Shown here: positions 16,735 to 23,787 of the stretch, piece by piece | How positions within the stretch are numbered: position 1 is the first letter of the stretch | How the letters are laid out: the number at the start of each line of letters is the position of its first letter | Assembly (NCBI GenBank): GCA_022842595.1 | Contig: JALHPF010000043.1 | Coordinates: forward strand, 1 to 36,868 | Reading direction: 5' to 3' | DNA: 36,868 nucleotides | DNA from: Rubrivivax sp. | GTDB taxonomy: Bacteria; Pseudomonadota; Gammaproteobacteria; Burkholderiales; Burkholderiaceae_C | Notes under the pieces: generated by a model | The model's database searches: none | Told to the model about the DNA's origin: nothing | The model's input: the letters and a program-made list of their open reading frames with translations, nothing else | Translations under genes and position numbers: made by a program

Positions 16735-16990
16735 GGGCCCAGTCGCGGCGGCGAGTGGCTTGCGCCAGCGCGCCCAGCGTCGGCAGGCTGGCCAGGAGCA
16801 TCGCGGCGCTTCGCGGTTTCGGCACGGCGGTGATTTGCACGCTGAGCAGGGGGCGTTCGGGCTGTCCGGTCCAGTCGGCGCTGGTGATGTCGAGCGTCAG
16901 GCTGGCACTCGGGACGGTGCTGCCTGGGGCGATCTGGCCCTGCCGGAACAGCAGGGTGCTGGCCTGAGCCCGGGCGGCGCCATTAGCGCC
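16735..16990 (-). pseudogene. Remnant of a PEP-CTERM surface protein gene
   Basis: One minus-strand frame reads like the last 85 residues of a PEP-CTERM protein: beta-rich sequence with LTLDITSADWTG, then PLLSVQITAVPKP (VPKP at 16814-16825), a hydrophobic stretch (SAAMLLASLPTLGALA) and a basic end (TRRRD). The canonical sorting motif VPEP is changed to VPKP, explained by one G-to-A change (GAA to AAA). The frame then runs without a stop into the LysR gene in another phase, so no normal gene end remains. The proximal part is replaced by a short tandem repeat. The call rests on the tail pattern; an intact PEP-CTERM gene lies 0.6 kb away. Confidence 0.55.
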
Positions 16991-17002
16991 TTCAGCAAAG
17001 TT

Positions 17003-17047
17003 AGGCAGGTCAGGCAGGCCAGGCAGGTCAGCCATGCCAGGCAGGCC
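17003..17047. repeat. Five tandem 9-base units (AGGCAGGTC/AGGCAGGCC type)
   Basis: The units at 17003, 17012, 17021, 17030 and 17039 are AGGCAGGTC, AGGCAGGCC, AGGCAGGTC, AGCCATGCC and AGGCAGGCC. On the minus strand they would encode a Gly/Asp-Leu-Pro tripeptide repeat in the frame of the PEP-CTERM remnant. They sit just upstream of the Tat-type protein gene. Confidence 0.75.
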
Positions 17048-17067
17048 GGCGCGACAGCGGCACTGAC

Positions 17068-17538
17068 ATGGCCAGGTCATACGCGCCCGGCATCGTCCGC
17101 CGCAGTTCACGCCGACCACGAGGAGTTCCCCTGGACACATCCACCGACAGCCGCCGCCGGGGCCTGCTCAAGGGCGGTTCGGCTGCCATCGCTGCTGCCT
17201 TCGCCGGCCCGGTGGCGGCACGGGCCGCCTTGGGCCGCTTCTCGCACGAGGCCAGCGCGCTCGACTTGGCGACCGGCGGCACGCTGTGGGGCCTGGCGGT
17301 GCGCGGGCTGCCCGACGCCTTCGGCATCACGCTCGCGTCGACCCTGGGCGATGTCGTGGCCAGCGGCCCCTGTGCCCAGGCTTACCAGAACGGCGCGGCC
17401 ATCTTCGGTGCCAACGAAGGTTGCTGGGTGGCCGGCGGCATCTGCTGCTTCACCGACAAGGCCACCGGCACCAACGCGAACCTCTACTGCGGCGTCAAGC
17501 TGGCCATCACCGGCCCGTTCGCCAACGTCACCCTGTGA
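17068..17538 (+). CDS. Small Cys-containing protein with Tat-type signal, unknown function
   Basis: The reading frame gives 156 residues. Residues 28-52 contain a twin-arginine motif (SRRRGLLKGG), an alanine-rich hydrophobic stretch and AARA as a possible cleavage site, which points to export in folded form by the Tat pathway. The mature part (about 100 residues) has five cysteines (CAQ, GCWV, ICCF, YCGV), enough for two disulfides or a metal site. I do not recognise the family. The ATG at 17068 lacks a ribosome binding site. AGGAG at 17121-17125 sits five bases before an in-frame CTG (17131), which would give a more normal 135-residue Tat precursor. The gene ends 17 bases before the PEP-CTERM gene, so they are probably co-transcribed. 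Confidence 0.6.
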   Translation: MARSYAPGIVRRSSRRPRGVPLDTSTDSRRRGLLKGGSAAIAAAFAGPVAARAALGRFSHEASALDLATGGTLWGLAVRGLPDAFGITLASTLGDVVASGPCAQAYQNGAAIFGANEGCWVAGGICCFTDKATGTNANLYCGVKLAITGPFANVTL

Positions 17539-17555
17539 ACAAGGACAAACACACC

Positions 17556-18143
17556 ATGAAGAAACATCTGTTCGCCACGGCATCCGTGGCCCTATTCGCG
17601 CTGTCCGCACTGGCTGCCGCCCCGGCATCGGCCATCACGCTGGAAGGCGCTCTCACCCAGGGCGGCACCGTCGTCACCGACTTCAGTGGCACCCGCCTCG
17701 TGTCCTTCGACATCGACTTCGCCAACCTTGCACCGGCGGTGCTGGAGTTCCGCGTCGACGCCGGCGACATGGGCGCACCGATCGCACTGGACGCGATGCT
17801 GCGCAACTTCACCGGCGCCGGCTTCAGCGGCTTCAACTTCACGCTGGACCGCGGCAGCTTTGCCTCGGTCGGCAGCGTGACGCCGCAGTTTGGTGGCATC
17901 GCCAGCATCACCGCCAGCGGCGGCACGGCGACCATCCGCTTGAGCGCCCTGGAGTTCCTGGACGTGGAAATCGGCGACGCCCTGGGCACCACCGCCGGCG
18001 CCACCGACTGGACGCTGGCTGGCCTGGCCGCCGGCGACCGCTTCACGTTGACCGTGACAGCGGTGCCCGAACCCGGCACCACCGCCATGCTGCTGGCCGG
18101 CCTGGCGGTGCTGGGCTTCATGGCGAGCCGCCGCCGCGGCTGA
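17556..18143 (+). CDS. PEP-CTERM sorting domain-containing surface protein
   Basis: The 195-residue protein has a Sec signal peptide (MKKHLFATASVALFALSALA, cleavage near ASA-I) and a beta-rich middle of about 140 residues. It ends in the PEP-CTERM tripartite signal: VPEP, a hydrophobic helix (TTAMLLAGLAVLGFMA) and basic SRRRG. Such proteins are processed by exosortase and usually attach to extracellular polysaccharide or the outer surface. No exosortase is visible in the window. AAGGA lies 11 bases before the ATG. The upstream neighbour is a Tat-type small protein 17 bases away. The middle domain is not one I can name. Confidence 0.85.
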   Translation: MKKHLFATASVALFALSALAAAPASAITLEGALTQGGTVVTDFSGTRLVSFDIDFANLAPAVLEFRVDAGDMGAPIALDAMLRNFTGAGFSGFNFTLDRGSFASVGSVTPQFGGIASITASGGTATIRLSALEFLDVEIGDALGTTAGATDWTLAGLAAGDRFTLTVTAVPEPGTTAMLLAGLAVLGFMASRRRG

Positions 18144-18192
18144 AGCGCCGACTCTCTGGGCGGCTTGGCTGACGCTGCGGCTGGCGCCGAAC

Positions 18193-18723
18193 TCAGCGCT
18201 TGATGTCGGGCGCCTGCAGCGAACCATCGGCCGTGACGGCATCCAGCGCATACCGGCGGCCGGCCTCCGCGTCTTCCAGGCAGCGCAGCACCAGCGGGCT
18301 GCGCAGGCGGCCCGCCAGGCTGGCCGCGCGCACCTCGTCCAGCGTCAGCCACAGCGTGCGCACGATGCCGTCGTCCAGCGCGCGCGTGGGGTCGGGCGCG
18401 CCGGCGGTGCCGAGGTAGGCAAAGCGCATGTAGGTGACGTCCTCGCCATGCGTCGGCCGCTGGAAACGCGACAGGTACACGCCCAGCAAGAAGCTCGGGG
18501 TAAACACGCAGGCCGTTTCTTCCAGCGCTTCGCGCATCACGCCCTGTTGCGGCCCTTCGCCCGGTTCCAGGTGGCCGGCCGGGTTGTTCAGTTTCAGTCC
18601 TTCGGGCGTGTGCTCCTCGACCAGCAGATAGCGGCGCGGCTGGTGTGCGACGTGCGGCACTTCCTGCACGATGGCGGCGACGGTCACACTCGGTGCCCAG
18701 CGGGGGGTATTCATGGCGAGCAT
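18193..18723 (-). CDS. NUDIX hydrolase
   Basis: The 176-residue protein carries the Nudix box from Gly50 (GHLEPGE ... REALEET; Glu56, Arg64, Glu65, Glu68, Glu69), which binds Mg2+ and cleaves nucleoside diphosphate-linked substrates. The final glycine of the box is replaced by alanine (EETA), as in the NudJ-like phosphatase group, and RYLLVEEHTPEGLKLNNPAG also fits that group. The ATG at 18723 has AGGA five bases upstream; an ATG at 18714 is an alternative. The gene converges on the PEP-CTERM gene and is divergent from pntA. The substrate is not determined. Confidence 0.88.
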   Translation of the reverse strand: MLAMNTPRWAPSVTVAAIVQEVPHVAHQPRRYLLVEEHTPEGLKLNNPAGHLEPGEGPQQGVMREALEETACVFTPSFLLGVYLSRFQRPTHGEDVTYMRFAYLGTAGAPDPTRALDDGIVRTLWLTLDEVRAASLAGRLRSPLVLRCLEDAEAGRRYALDAVTADGSLQAPDIKR

Positions 18724-18830
18724 GCTAGTCCTGCCCGTTTGGAATGGGTCTTTGTGTTAGCTTCGCGGACCCTTGGCGCGAGCAGTTTCCCCGCCATCAT
18801 CACCTACAAAAACTTCGCGAGGAGCACTCG

Positions 18831-20420
18831 ATGCTGATAGGCGTTCCGCTTGAGACCGTGGCAGGAGAAAAGCGTGTTGCCACCGTGCCCGAGGTGGTGG
18901 AAAAGCTCATCAAGCTGGGTTTCCAGGTGGCGGTGCAAAGCGGCGCGGGTGACGCGGCCAATTGCAGCGACGACGCCTACCGCGCTGCCGGCGCCGAGGT
19001 CATTCCCGACGCAGCCGGCCTGTGGGGCCGAGCCGACATCGTCTTCAAGGTCCGCCCGCCCAGTGCTGAAGAAGTGGCGCTGCTGCGCGAAGGCGGCATG
19101 CTCATCGGCTTCGTCTGGCCGGCGCAGAACCCCGAACTGATGCAGCAACTGGCGGCCAAGCGCGCCACGGTGCTGGCCATCGACGCGCTGCCGCGCCAGC
19201 TGAGCCGGGCGCAGAAGATGGACGCGCTCACCTCGCAGGCAGGCGTCAGCGGCTACCGCGCCGTCATCGAGGCCGCCAACGCCTTCGGCCGCTTCTTCAA
19301 CGGCCAGATCACGGCCGCCGGCAAGGTGCCGCCGGCCAAGGTGTTCATCGCAGGCGCCGGCGTGGCGGGCCTGGCAGCCATCGGCACCGCCGCCAACCTG
19401 GGCGCCATCGTGCGCGCCAACGACACCCGCGCCGAGGTGGCCGACCAGGTGGTGTCGCTGGGGGGCGAGTTCGTCAAGGTCGACTTCGAAGAAGAAGGCT
19501 CGGGCGGCGGCGGCTACGCCAAGGTCATGAGCGAAGGCTTCCAGAAGGCCCAGCGCGAGATGTACGCCAAGCAGGCCCGCGAGGTGGACATCATCATCAC
19601 CACCGCCCTCATCCCCGGCAAGCCGGCGCCCAAGCTCATCACCGCCGAGATGGTGGCCACGATGAAGCCCGGCAGCGTGATCGTCGACATGGCGGCCGAG
19701 CAAGGCGGCAACTGCGAACTTACCGTGCCGGGGCAGGCCGTGGTGCGCCACGGCGTCACCATCGTCGGCTACACCGACCTGGCCAGCCGTCTGGCCAAGC
19801 AAAGCAGCACGCTGTATTCCAACAACCTGCTGCGCCTGACGGAAGAGCTGTGCAAGACGAAGGACGGCACCGTCAACGTCAACTTCGAAGACGACGCCAT
19901 CCGCGGCCTGACGGTCATCAAGGAAGGCGAGGTCACGTGGCCCGCGCCGCCGCCGAAGCTGCCCGCCGCTCCGCCCAAGCCGAAGGCCGACGCTGCAGCG
20001 CCTGCCGCCAAGGCCAAGGGCCACGGCCACGGCACGGCAGAGCCGATGTCGGCCAAGACGCTGGCCATCGTGTTCGCGGTCGGTGCGGTGCTGTTCTGGT
20101 TCGTCGGTTCCTACGCGCCGGCGAGCTTCCTGCAGCACTTCACGGTGTTCGTGCTGGCCTGCTTCGTCGGTTATATGGTGGTGTGGAACGTCACGCCCAG
20201 CCTGCACACGCCGCTGATGAGCGTGACGAACGCCATCAGCTCCATCATCGCCATCGGTGCGCTGGTGCAGGTGGCGCCGCCGCTGGATGCCGCGGGGGCC
20301 GCCGACCGGCCCAACACGATGATCCTGGTGTGTGCGGTCGTGGCGCTGGTGCTCACGGCCATCAACATGTTCGGCGGCTTCGCGGTCACGCGGCGCATGC
20401 TGGACATGTTCCGCAAGTGA
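18831..20420 (+). CDS. pntA: NAD(P) transhydrogenase subunit alpha (PntA, full-length)
   Basis: PntA with PntB forms the inner-membrane proton-translocating transhydrogenase, which reduces NADP+ with NADH at the cost of the proton gradient. The 529-residue protein has the alanine-dehydrogenase-like NAD(H) domain I, with the GAGVAGLAAIGTAANLGAI Rossmann loop near residue 175 and the RAEVADQV region. An Ala/Pro/Lys- and GHGHG-rich linker (about 378-405) follows, then about four membrane helices of domain II. This is the single-chain E. coli layout, not the split pntAA/pntAB form common in other proteobacteria. GAGGAG seven bases upstream fixes the ATG at 18831. pntB follows after 19 bases. Confidence 0.95.
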   Translation: MLIGVPLETVAGEKRVATVPEVVEKLIKLGFQVAVQSGAGDAANCSDDAYRAAGAEVIPDAAGLWGRADIVFKVRPPSAEEVALLREGGMLIGFVWPAQNPELMQQLAAKRATVLAIDALPRQLSRAQKMDALTSQAGVSGYRAVIEAANAFGRFFNGQITAAGKVPPAKVFIAGAGVAGLAAIGTAANLGAIVRANDTRAEVADQVVSLGGEFVKVDFEEEGSGGGGYAKVMSEGFQKAQREMYAKQAREVDIIITTALIPGKPAPKLITAEMVATMKPGSVIVDMAAEQGGNCELTVPGQAVVRHGVTIVGYTDLASRLAKQSSTLYSNNLLRLTEELCKTKDGTVNVNFEDDAIRGLTVIKEGEVTWPAPPPKLPAAPPKPKADAAAPAAKAKGHGHGTAEPMSAKTLAIVFAVGAVLFWFVGSYAPASFLQHFTVFVLACFVGYMVVWNVTPSLHTPLMSVTNAISSIIAIGALVQVAPPLDAAGAADRPNTMILVCAVVALVLTAINMFGGFAVTRRMLDMFRK

Positions 20421-20439
20421 CGAACGGGCAGACAAGAAC

Positions 20440-21855
20440 ATGAGCGCAAGCCTCGCCACGGTCGCCTACATCGGCGCGATCATTCTTTTCATCATGAGCC
20501 TGGGCGGCCTCTCGAACCCCGAGACGGCGCGCCGCGGCAACTTCCTCGGCATGGCCGGCATGGCACTGGCGGTGTTCGCCACGGTGCTGGGGCCGCGCGT
20601 CACGGCCGCGGGCATCCCGTGGATCGTGGGCGCGCTCGTCGTGGGCGGGGGCATCGGCCTCTACGCCGCGAAGAAGGTGCAGATGACGCAGATGCCCGAG
20701 CTCGTGGCGCTGATGCACAGCCTGGTGGGCCTGGCGGCCTGCCTGGTGGGCTTTGCGAGCTATGTGGACACCTCCACCGTCTTCCCGACGCCGGTGGAGA
20801 AGACGATCCACGAAGTCGAGATCTACATCGGCATCCTGATCGGAGCTGTCACGTTCTCGGGCTCGATCATCGCGTTCGGCAAGCTCTCCGGCCGCATCGG
20901 CGGCAAGCCGCTGCTGCTGCCGGGGCGCCACCTGATGAACCTGGCGGGGCTGCTGGTGGTTGCCTACTTCGGCTACGTCTTCCTGCAGTCGCACGACGTG
21001 AACGCCGGCATGCTGCCGCTGCTGGTGATGACAGTCATTGCGCTGCTCTTCGGCATCCACATGGTGATGGCCATCGGCGGCGCCGACATGCCGGTGGTGG
21101 TGAGCATGCTCAACAGCTACTCGGGCTGGGCGGCGGCGGCCACCGGCTTCATGCTGAGCAATGACCTGCTCATCGTCACCGGTGCGCTGGTGGGAAGTTC
21201 GGGCGCCATCCTGAGCTACATCATGTGCCGGGCGATGAACCGCAACTTCTTCAGCGTCATCGCCGGTGGCTTTGGTGGCGGCGCGCCGGCGCCGGCGGCT
21301 GCGGGCGGCGCTGCGCAGCCGGCTGGCGAGGTGGTACCGGTGAGTGCGGCCGAGACGGCCGAGCTGCTGAAGGAATCGAAGAGCGTGATCATCGTGCCGG
21401 GCTACGGCATGGCGGTGGCGCAGGCCCAGCACACGGTGTTCGAGATCACCAAGCTGCTGCGCGACAAGGGCGTGAACGTGCGCTTCGGCATCCACCCGGT
21501 GGCCGGCCGCATGCCGGGCCACATGAACGTGCTGCTGGCGGAAGCCAAGGTGCCGTACGACATCGTGCTGGAGATGGACGAGATCAACGAGGACTTCCCG
21601 ACCACGGACGTGACCATAGTCATCGGCGCCAACGACATCGTGAACCCGGCCGCGCAGGACGACCCCACCAGCCCCATCGCCGGCATGCCGGTGCTGGAAG
21701 TGTGGAAGGCCAAGACCAGCATCGTGATGAAGCGCAGCATGGCCAGCGGCTATGCCGGCGTGGACAACCCGCTCTTCTACAAGGAGAACAACCGCATGCT
21801 GTTCGGCGACGCCAAGAAGATGCTGGACGAGGTGCTGGTGGCGTTGCGGGCTTGA
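20440..21855 (+). CDS. pntB: NAD(P) transhydrogenase subunit beta (PntB)
   Basis: The 471-residue protein has about nine N-terminal membrane helices (residues 5-265), which complete the proton channel. An Ala/Pro/Gly linker (about 282-300) follows, then the NADP(H)-binding domain III with VPGYGMAVAQAQH (about 320-332), GIHPVAGRMPGHMNVLLAEA and the conserved end GVDNPLFYKENNRMLFGDAK. It is coupled to pntA (19-base gap) and followed after 30 bases by a strong intrinsic terminator, so pntA-pntB is a complete two-gene operon. It probably supplies NADPH for biosynthesis. Confidence 0.96.
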   Translation: MSASLATVAYIGAIILFIMSLGGLSNPETARRGNFLGMAGMALAVFATVLGPRVTAAGIPWIVGALVVGGGIGLYAAKKVQMTQMPELVALMHSLVGLAACLVGFASYVDTSTVFPTPVEKTIHEVEIYIGILIGAVTFSGSIIAFGKLSGRIGGKPLLLPGRHLMNLAGLLVVAYFGYVFLQSHDVNAGMLPLLVMTVIALLFGIHMVMAIGGADMPVVVSMLNSYSGWAAAATGFMLSNDLLIVTGALVGSSGAILSYIMCRAMNRNFFSVIAGGFGGGAPAPAAAGGAAQPAGEVVPVSAAETAELLKESKSVIIVPGYGMAVAQAQHTVFEITKLLRDKGVNVRFGIHPVAGRMPGHMNVLLAEAKVPYDIVLEMDEINEDFPTTDVTIVIGANDIVNPAAQDDPTSPIAGMPVLEVWKAKTSIVMKRSMASGYAGVDNPLFYKENNRMLFGDAKKMLDEVLVALRA

Positions 21856-21885
21856 GCGCCAAAGCCCGGCGCCACCGAATCCCGC

Positions 21886-21911
21886 AAGGGCCGGCATCGC
21901 CGGCCCTTTTT
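21886..21911 (+). terminator. Intrinsic terminator after pntB
   Basis: AAGGGCCGGC (21886-21895) pairs perfectly with GCCGGCCCTT (21899-21908) around an ATC loop, and the T-run TTTTT (21907-21911) ends the element. It lies 30 bases after the pntB stop and is the clearest Rho-independent terminator in the window. Confidence 0.93.
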
Positions 21912-21982
21912 CGTGGGGAAGAAGCCGGCGATTCGGCAAGTTCGTGACCATTTGTTCACCTCAGGGGTGAACGAAAAGTGCG

Positions 21983-22194
21983 ATGCAGATCGAGTTCCTG
22001 GACGCCAGGCTGAAGCGGCTCTGCGAAGACAGGTCGGCGCGGCAGCGCCGGTGGCAGAAGGCGGCGGCCGACATGCTGGACAGCCGGCTGGATGACCTGG
22101 CAGCGGCAGTCCACCTGGAACAGCTTCGCCATGCGCCGGGCAAGTGAGAAGAACTTACCGGCGATCGCAAAGGCCAGCTGTCCAGCCTCACGAT
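21983..22194 (+). pseudogene. HigB/RelE-like toxin fragment with in-frame stop
   Basis: From the ATG at 21983 the frame reads MQIEFLDARLKRLCEDR and onward for 54 residues, resembling HigB-type host-inhibition toxins that cleave mRNA on ribosomes. It is interrupted by TGA at 22145-22147, exactly where the family usually has Cys in a GxC-E-L segment. The same frame continues EELTGDRKGQLS, the conserved HigB core. A single base change (TGC or TGT to TGA) explains the stop. Similarity ends around 22194, where antitoxin-like sequence in another frame begins, so the 3' end was also deleted. The call rests on pattern recognition of the family and was not tested by search. Confidence 0.6.
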
Positions 22195-22602
22195 CGGGTC
22201 GGCCTGGCGCTCGTGCGCCTGCGCGCCGATGCTGGCGTGGCCCTGGCGTTCGTGCCACCGCTGCCGAGCACGCATGTCTCGGGCGTGGCCCGCTTCCTCC
22301 ATGGCAGGCCGCTCATCCAGCTGTCGCTGCTGGGCAAGCGCAACGACGTGTTCTGGTTCAGCTTCTTCCACAAGGTGGCGCACGTGCTCAAGCACCCGAT
22401 GCGCGCCATCTTCCTGGACGACGCCGCTGCGGGCGACACCGTCGAATCGCCCGAAGAGCAGGAGGCCACCGAGATCGAGGCCTTCGCGGCCGAGATCGGC
22501 GTGCATCCTGCCATCGTGGTGGGGCAGTTGCAGCACCGCGACCTGCTGCCCCGGGCCCATGCGCTCACGCGCCCGACCACGGGCTACGACCACCTGGGCT
22601 GA
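22195..22602 (+). pseudogene. Truncated HigA-type antitoxin with ImmA/IrrE-like domain
   Basis: This frame reads LVRLRADAGVALAFVPPLP, then HVSGVARFLHGRPLIQLSLL, KRNDVFWFSFFHKVAHVLKH and a Glu-rich end with FAAEIGVHPAIVVGQLQHRDLLP. This is the C-terminal ImmA/IrrE-like (M78) part found in large HigA antitoxins. The N-terminal XRE DNA-binding domain is missing: the sequence joins directly to the HigB fragment, implying a deletion. The metal motif HExxH is HKVAH here, so the catalytic Glu is lost. A GTG at 22144 overlapping the HigB-fragment stop could start a 152-residue product, but its first 17 residues are out-of-frame toxin sequence. Confidence 0.6.
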
Positions 22603-22619
22603 AGCCCTGCCCGAACCCC

Positions 22620-22715
22620 CCGTTCCCGCCCACGCCCACCCTCGGCTGGCTCGACCGCGAAGCCGCCTTCCGCACCGCGCAGCAGGTGCCCACGCGCGTG
22701 AAGGCGGTGGAGTAG
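22620..22715 (+). pseudogene. Possible N-terminal scrap of a DNA methylase
   Basis: The frame reads PTLGWLDREAAFRTAQQVPT and ends shortly after at TAG (22713-22715). The pattern (P-T-L-x-W, then V-P about 15 residues later) resembles the beginning of some site-specific DNA methyltransferases. Nothing methylase-like follows. The remainder of 22716-22834 holds no gene I can support. Treat this as a weak suggestion. Confidence 0.2.
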
Positions 22716-22834
22716 GGGCAACCCTCCGGACCCGCGGCATAGGCGGCAGCAACCTCAGGTGCCGTGGGGCTATGGGCTGGCGCGGCACCCGGCCGCCGCC
22801 CATCATCGCGGGCTACCCGAAGTGATGCCCGCCG

Positions 22835-23761
22835 ATGCGACCGATAGACGACTCGGACCTCGCCGATGCCGAGCGTCTGCTGTGCGAAGGTTTCCCCCAA
22901 CTGCCCGGGCCGTTCTGGAACGGCGCCCTGGCGCGCCTGAAGCGTTACGGCGGCAACGCCGAGGCCGGTGTGCCCCTGGGCTTCCTGCTGCTGGATGGCA
23001 GCGAACCGGTCGGCGTGATGCTGACACCGGCCAGCCTGCACCGAAGGCCCGACGGGCGCCTGCAGCGCGTCGTGAACATCAGCAGCTGGTACGTGCGCCC
23101 GGCCCACCGCTGGCGCGCGGGCTTCATGCTGCGCCATGTGCTGGCCGACAAGAACACGCTGGTCACCGACCTGACGCCCACGCCTGAAGTCCAGAAGATG
23201 CTGCCGCTGCTGGGCCTGCAGCCCCTCAACCGCGGGGTGGCCCTGCATCTGCTGCCGCTGCTCTGCCTGCACCCTGCTTCTGGCGTGCGGCTGCGCCCGC
23301 TGGCGCCCGACGAGCCGGCGCCCCCGGCCGGCCCGCCGCGCAGCATGATCGAAGCCCACCGCGAACTCGGCTGCATGCCGCTGGTGCTGGAACATGCCGG
23401 CGGCCGGTCGCTGGTGGTCTGCAAGCGTATGCGCGTGCGCGGCGTGCCGGCAGCGCAACTCATCTATGCCGAGAGCCGGTCGCTGCTGTTGCAGCACCGC
23501 GGCGCCGTGGCCCGCGGCCTGCTGGCGCTGGGGCTGCTGGTCTTCGTCCATGAAACCCGGCAGGCCCGCAGTTCGGCGACCCGGCTGTTCAGGCCGCGTG
23601 ACATCTGGTTCGCCCGCGCGGCTGCCGGCGACGACATGGGGTCTGATGACCGCACCGATGTCTTTGCCTCGGAGCTGTGCATCGTCCACCCCTGGCCAGA
23701 CCCGCTGAGCGAGGCTGGCGCCGCGGCGCAGCAGCCAGCAGGCCGCGCGGCCGTGCACTAG
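22835..23761 (+). CDS. GNAT-like acyltransferase
   Basis: The 308-residue protein begins MRPIDDSDLADAERLLCEGF, a typical GNAT opening. Its N-terminal half has the fold landmarks GFLLLDGSEPVGVMLTP (central strands) and ISSWYVRPAHRWRAG, the acetyl-CoA-binding region in degenerate form. The C-terminal half (about 160-308) is less clear. It has an HETRQARSS segment and may be a second, degenerate domain. The polysaccharide flippase gene starts 26 bases downstream, so a role in modifying or assembling a surface glycan is plausible. No ribosome binding site stands out at the ATG. The substrate is unknown. Confidence 0.65.
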   Translation: MRPIDDSDLADAERLLCEGFPQLPGPFWNGALARLKRYGGNAEAGVPLGFLLLDGSEPVGVMLTPASLHRRPDGRLQRVVNISSWYVRPAHRWRAGFMLRHVLADKNTLVTDLTPTPEVQKMLPLLGLQPLNRGVALHLLPLLCLHPASGVRLRPLAPDEPAPPAGPPRSMIEAHRELGCMPLVLEHAGGRSLVVCKRMRVRGVPAAQLIYAESRSLLLQHRGAVARGLLALGLLVFVHETRQARSSATRLFRPRDIWFARAAAGDDMGSDDRTDVFASELCIVHPWPDPLSEAGAAAQQPAGRAAVH

Positions 23762-23787
23762 CCGCCTGTAGCGCCTGTAGCGCCCGG

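Noticed and set aside
15797..17140. 447-residue minus-strand frame spanning the LysR gene
   Set aside because: Only its first third resembles a protein (the PEP-CTERM remnant); the rest is an out-of-phase shadow of the regulator.
18804..20459. 551-residue minus-strand frame opposite pntA
   Set aside because: Shadow of pntA: no domain pattern and the expected His/Gly/Asp-rich composition.
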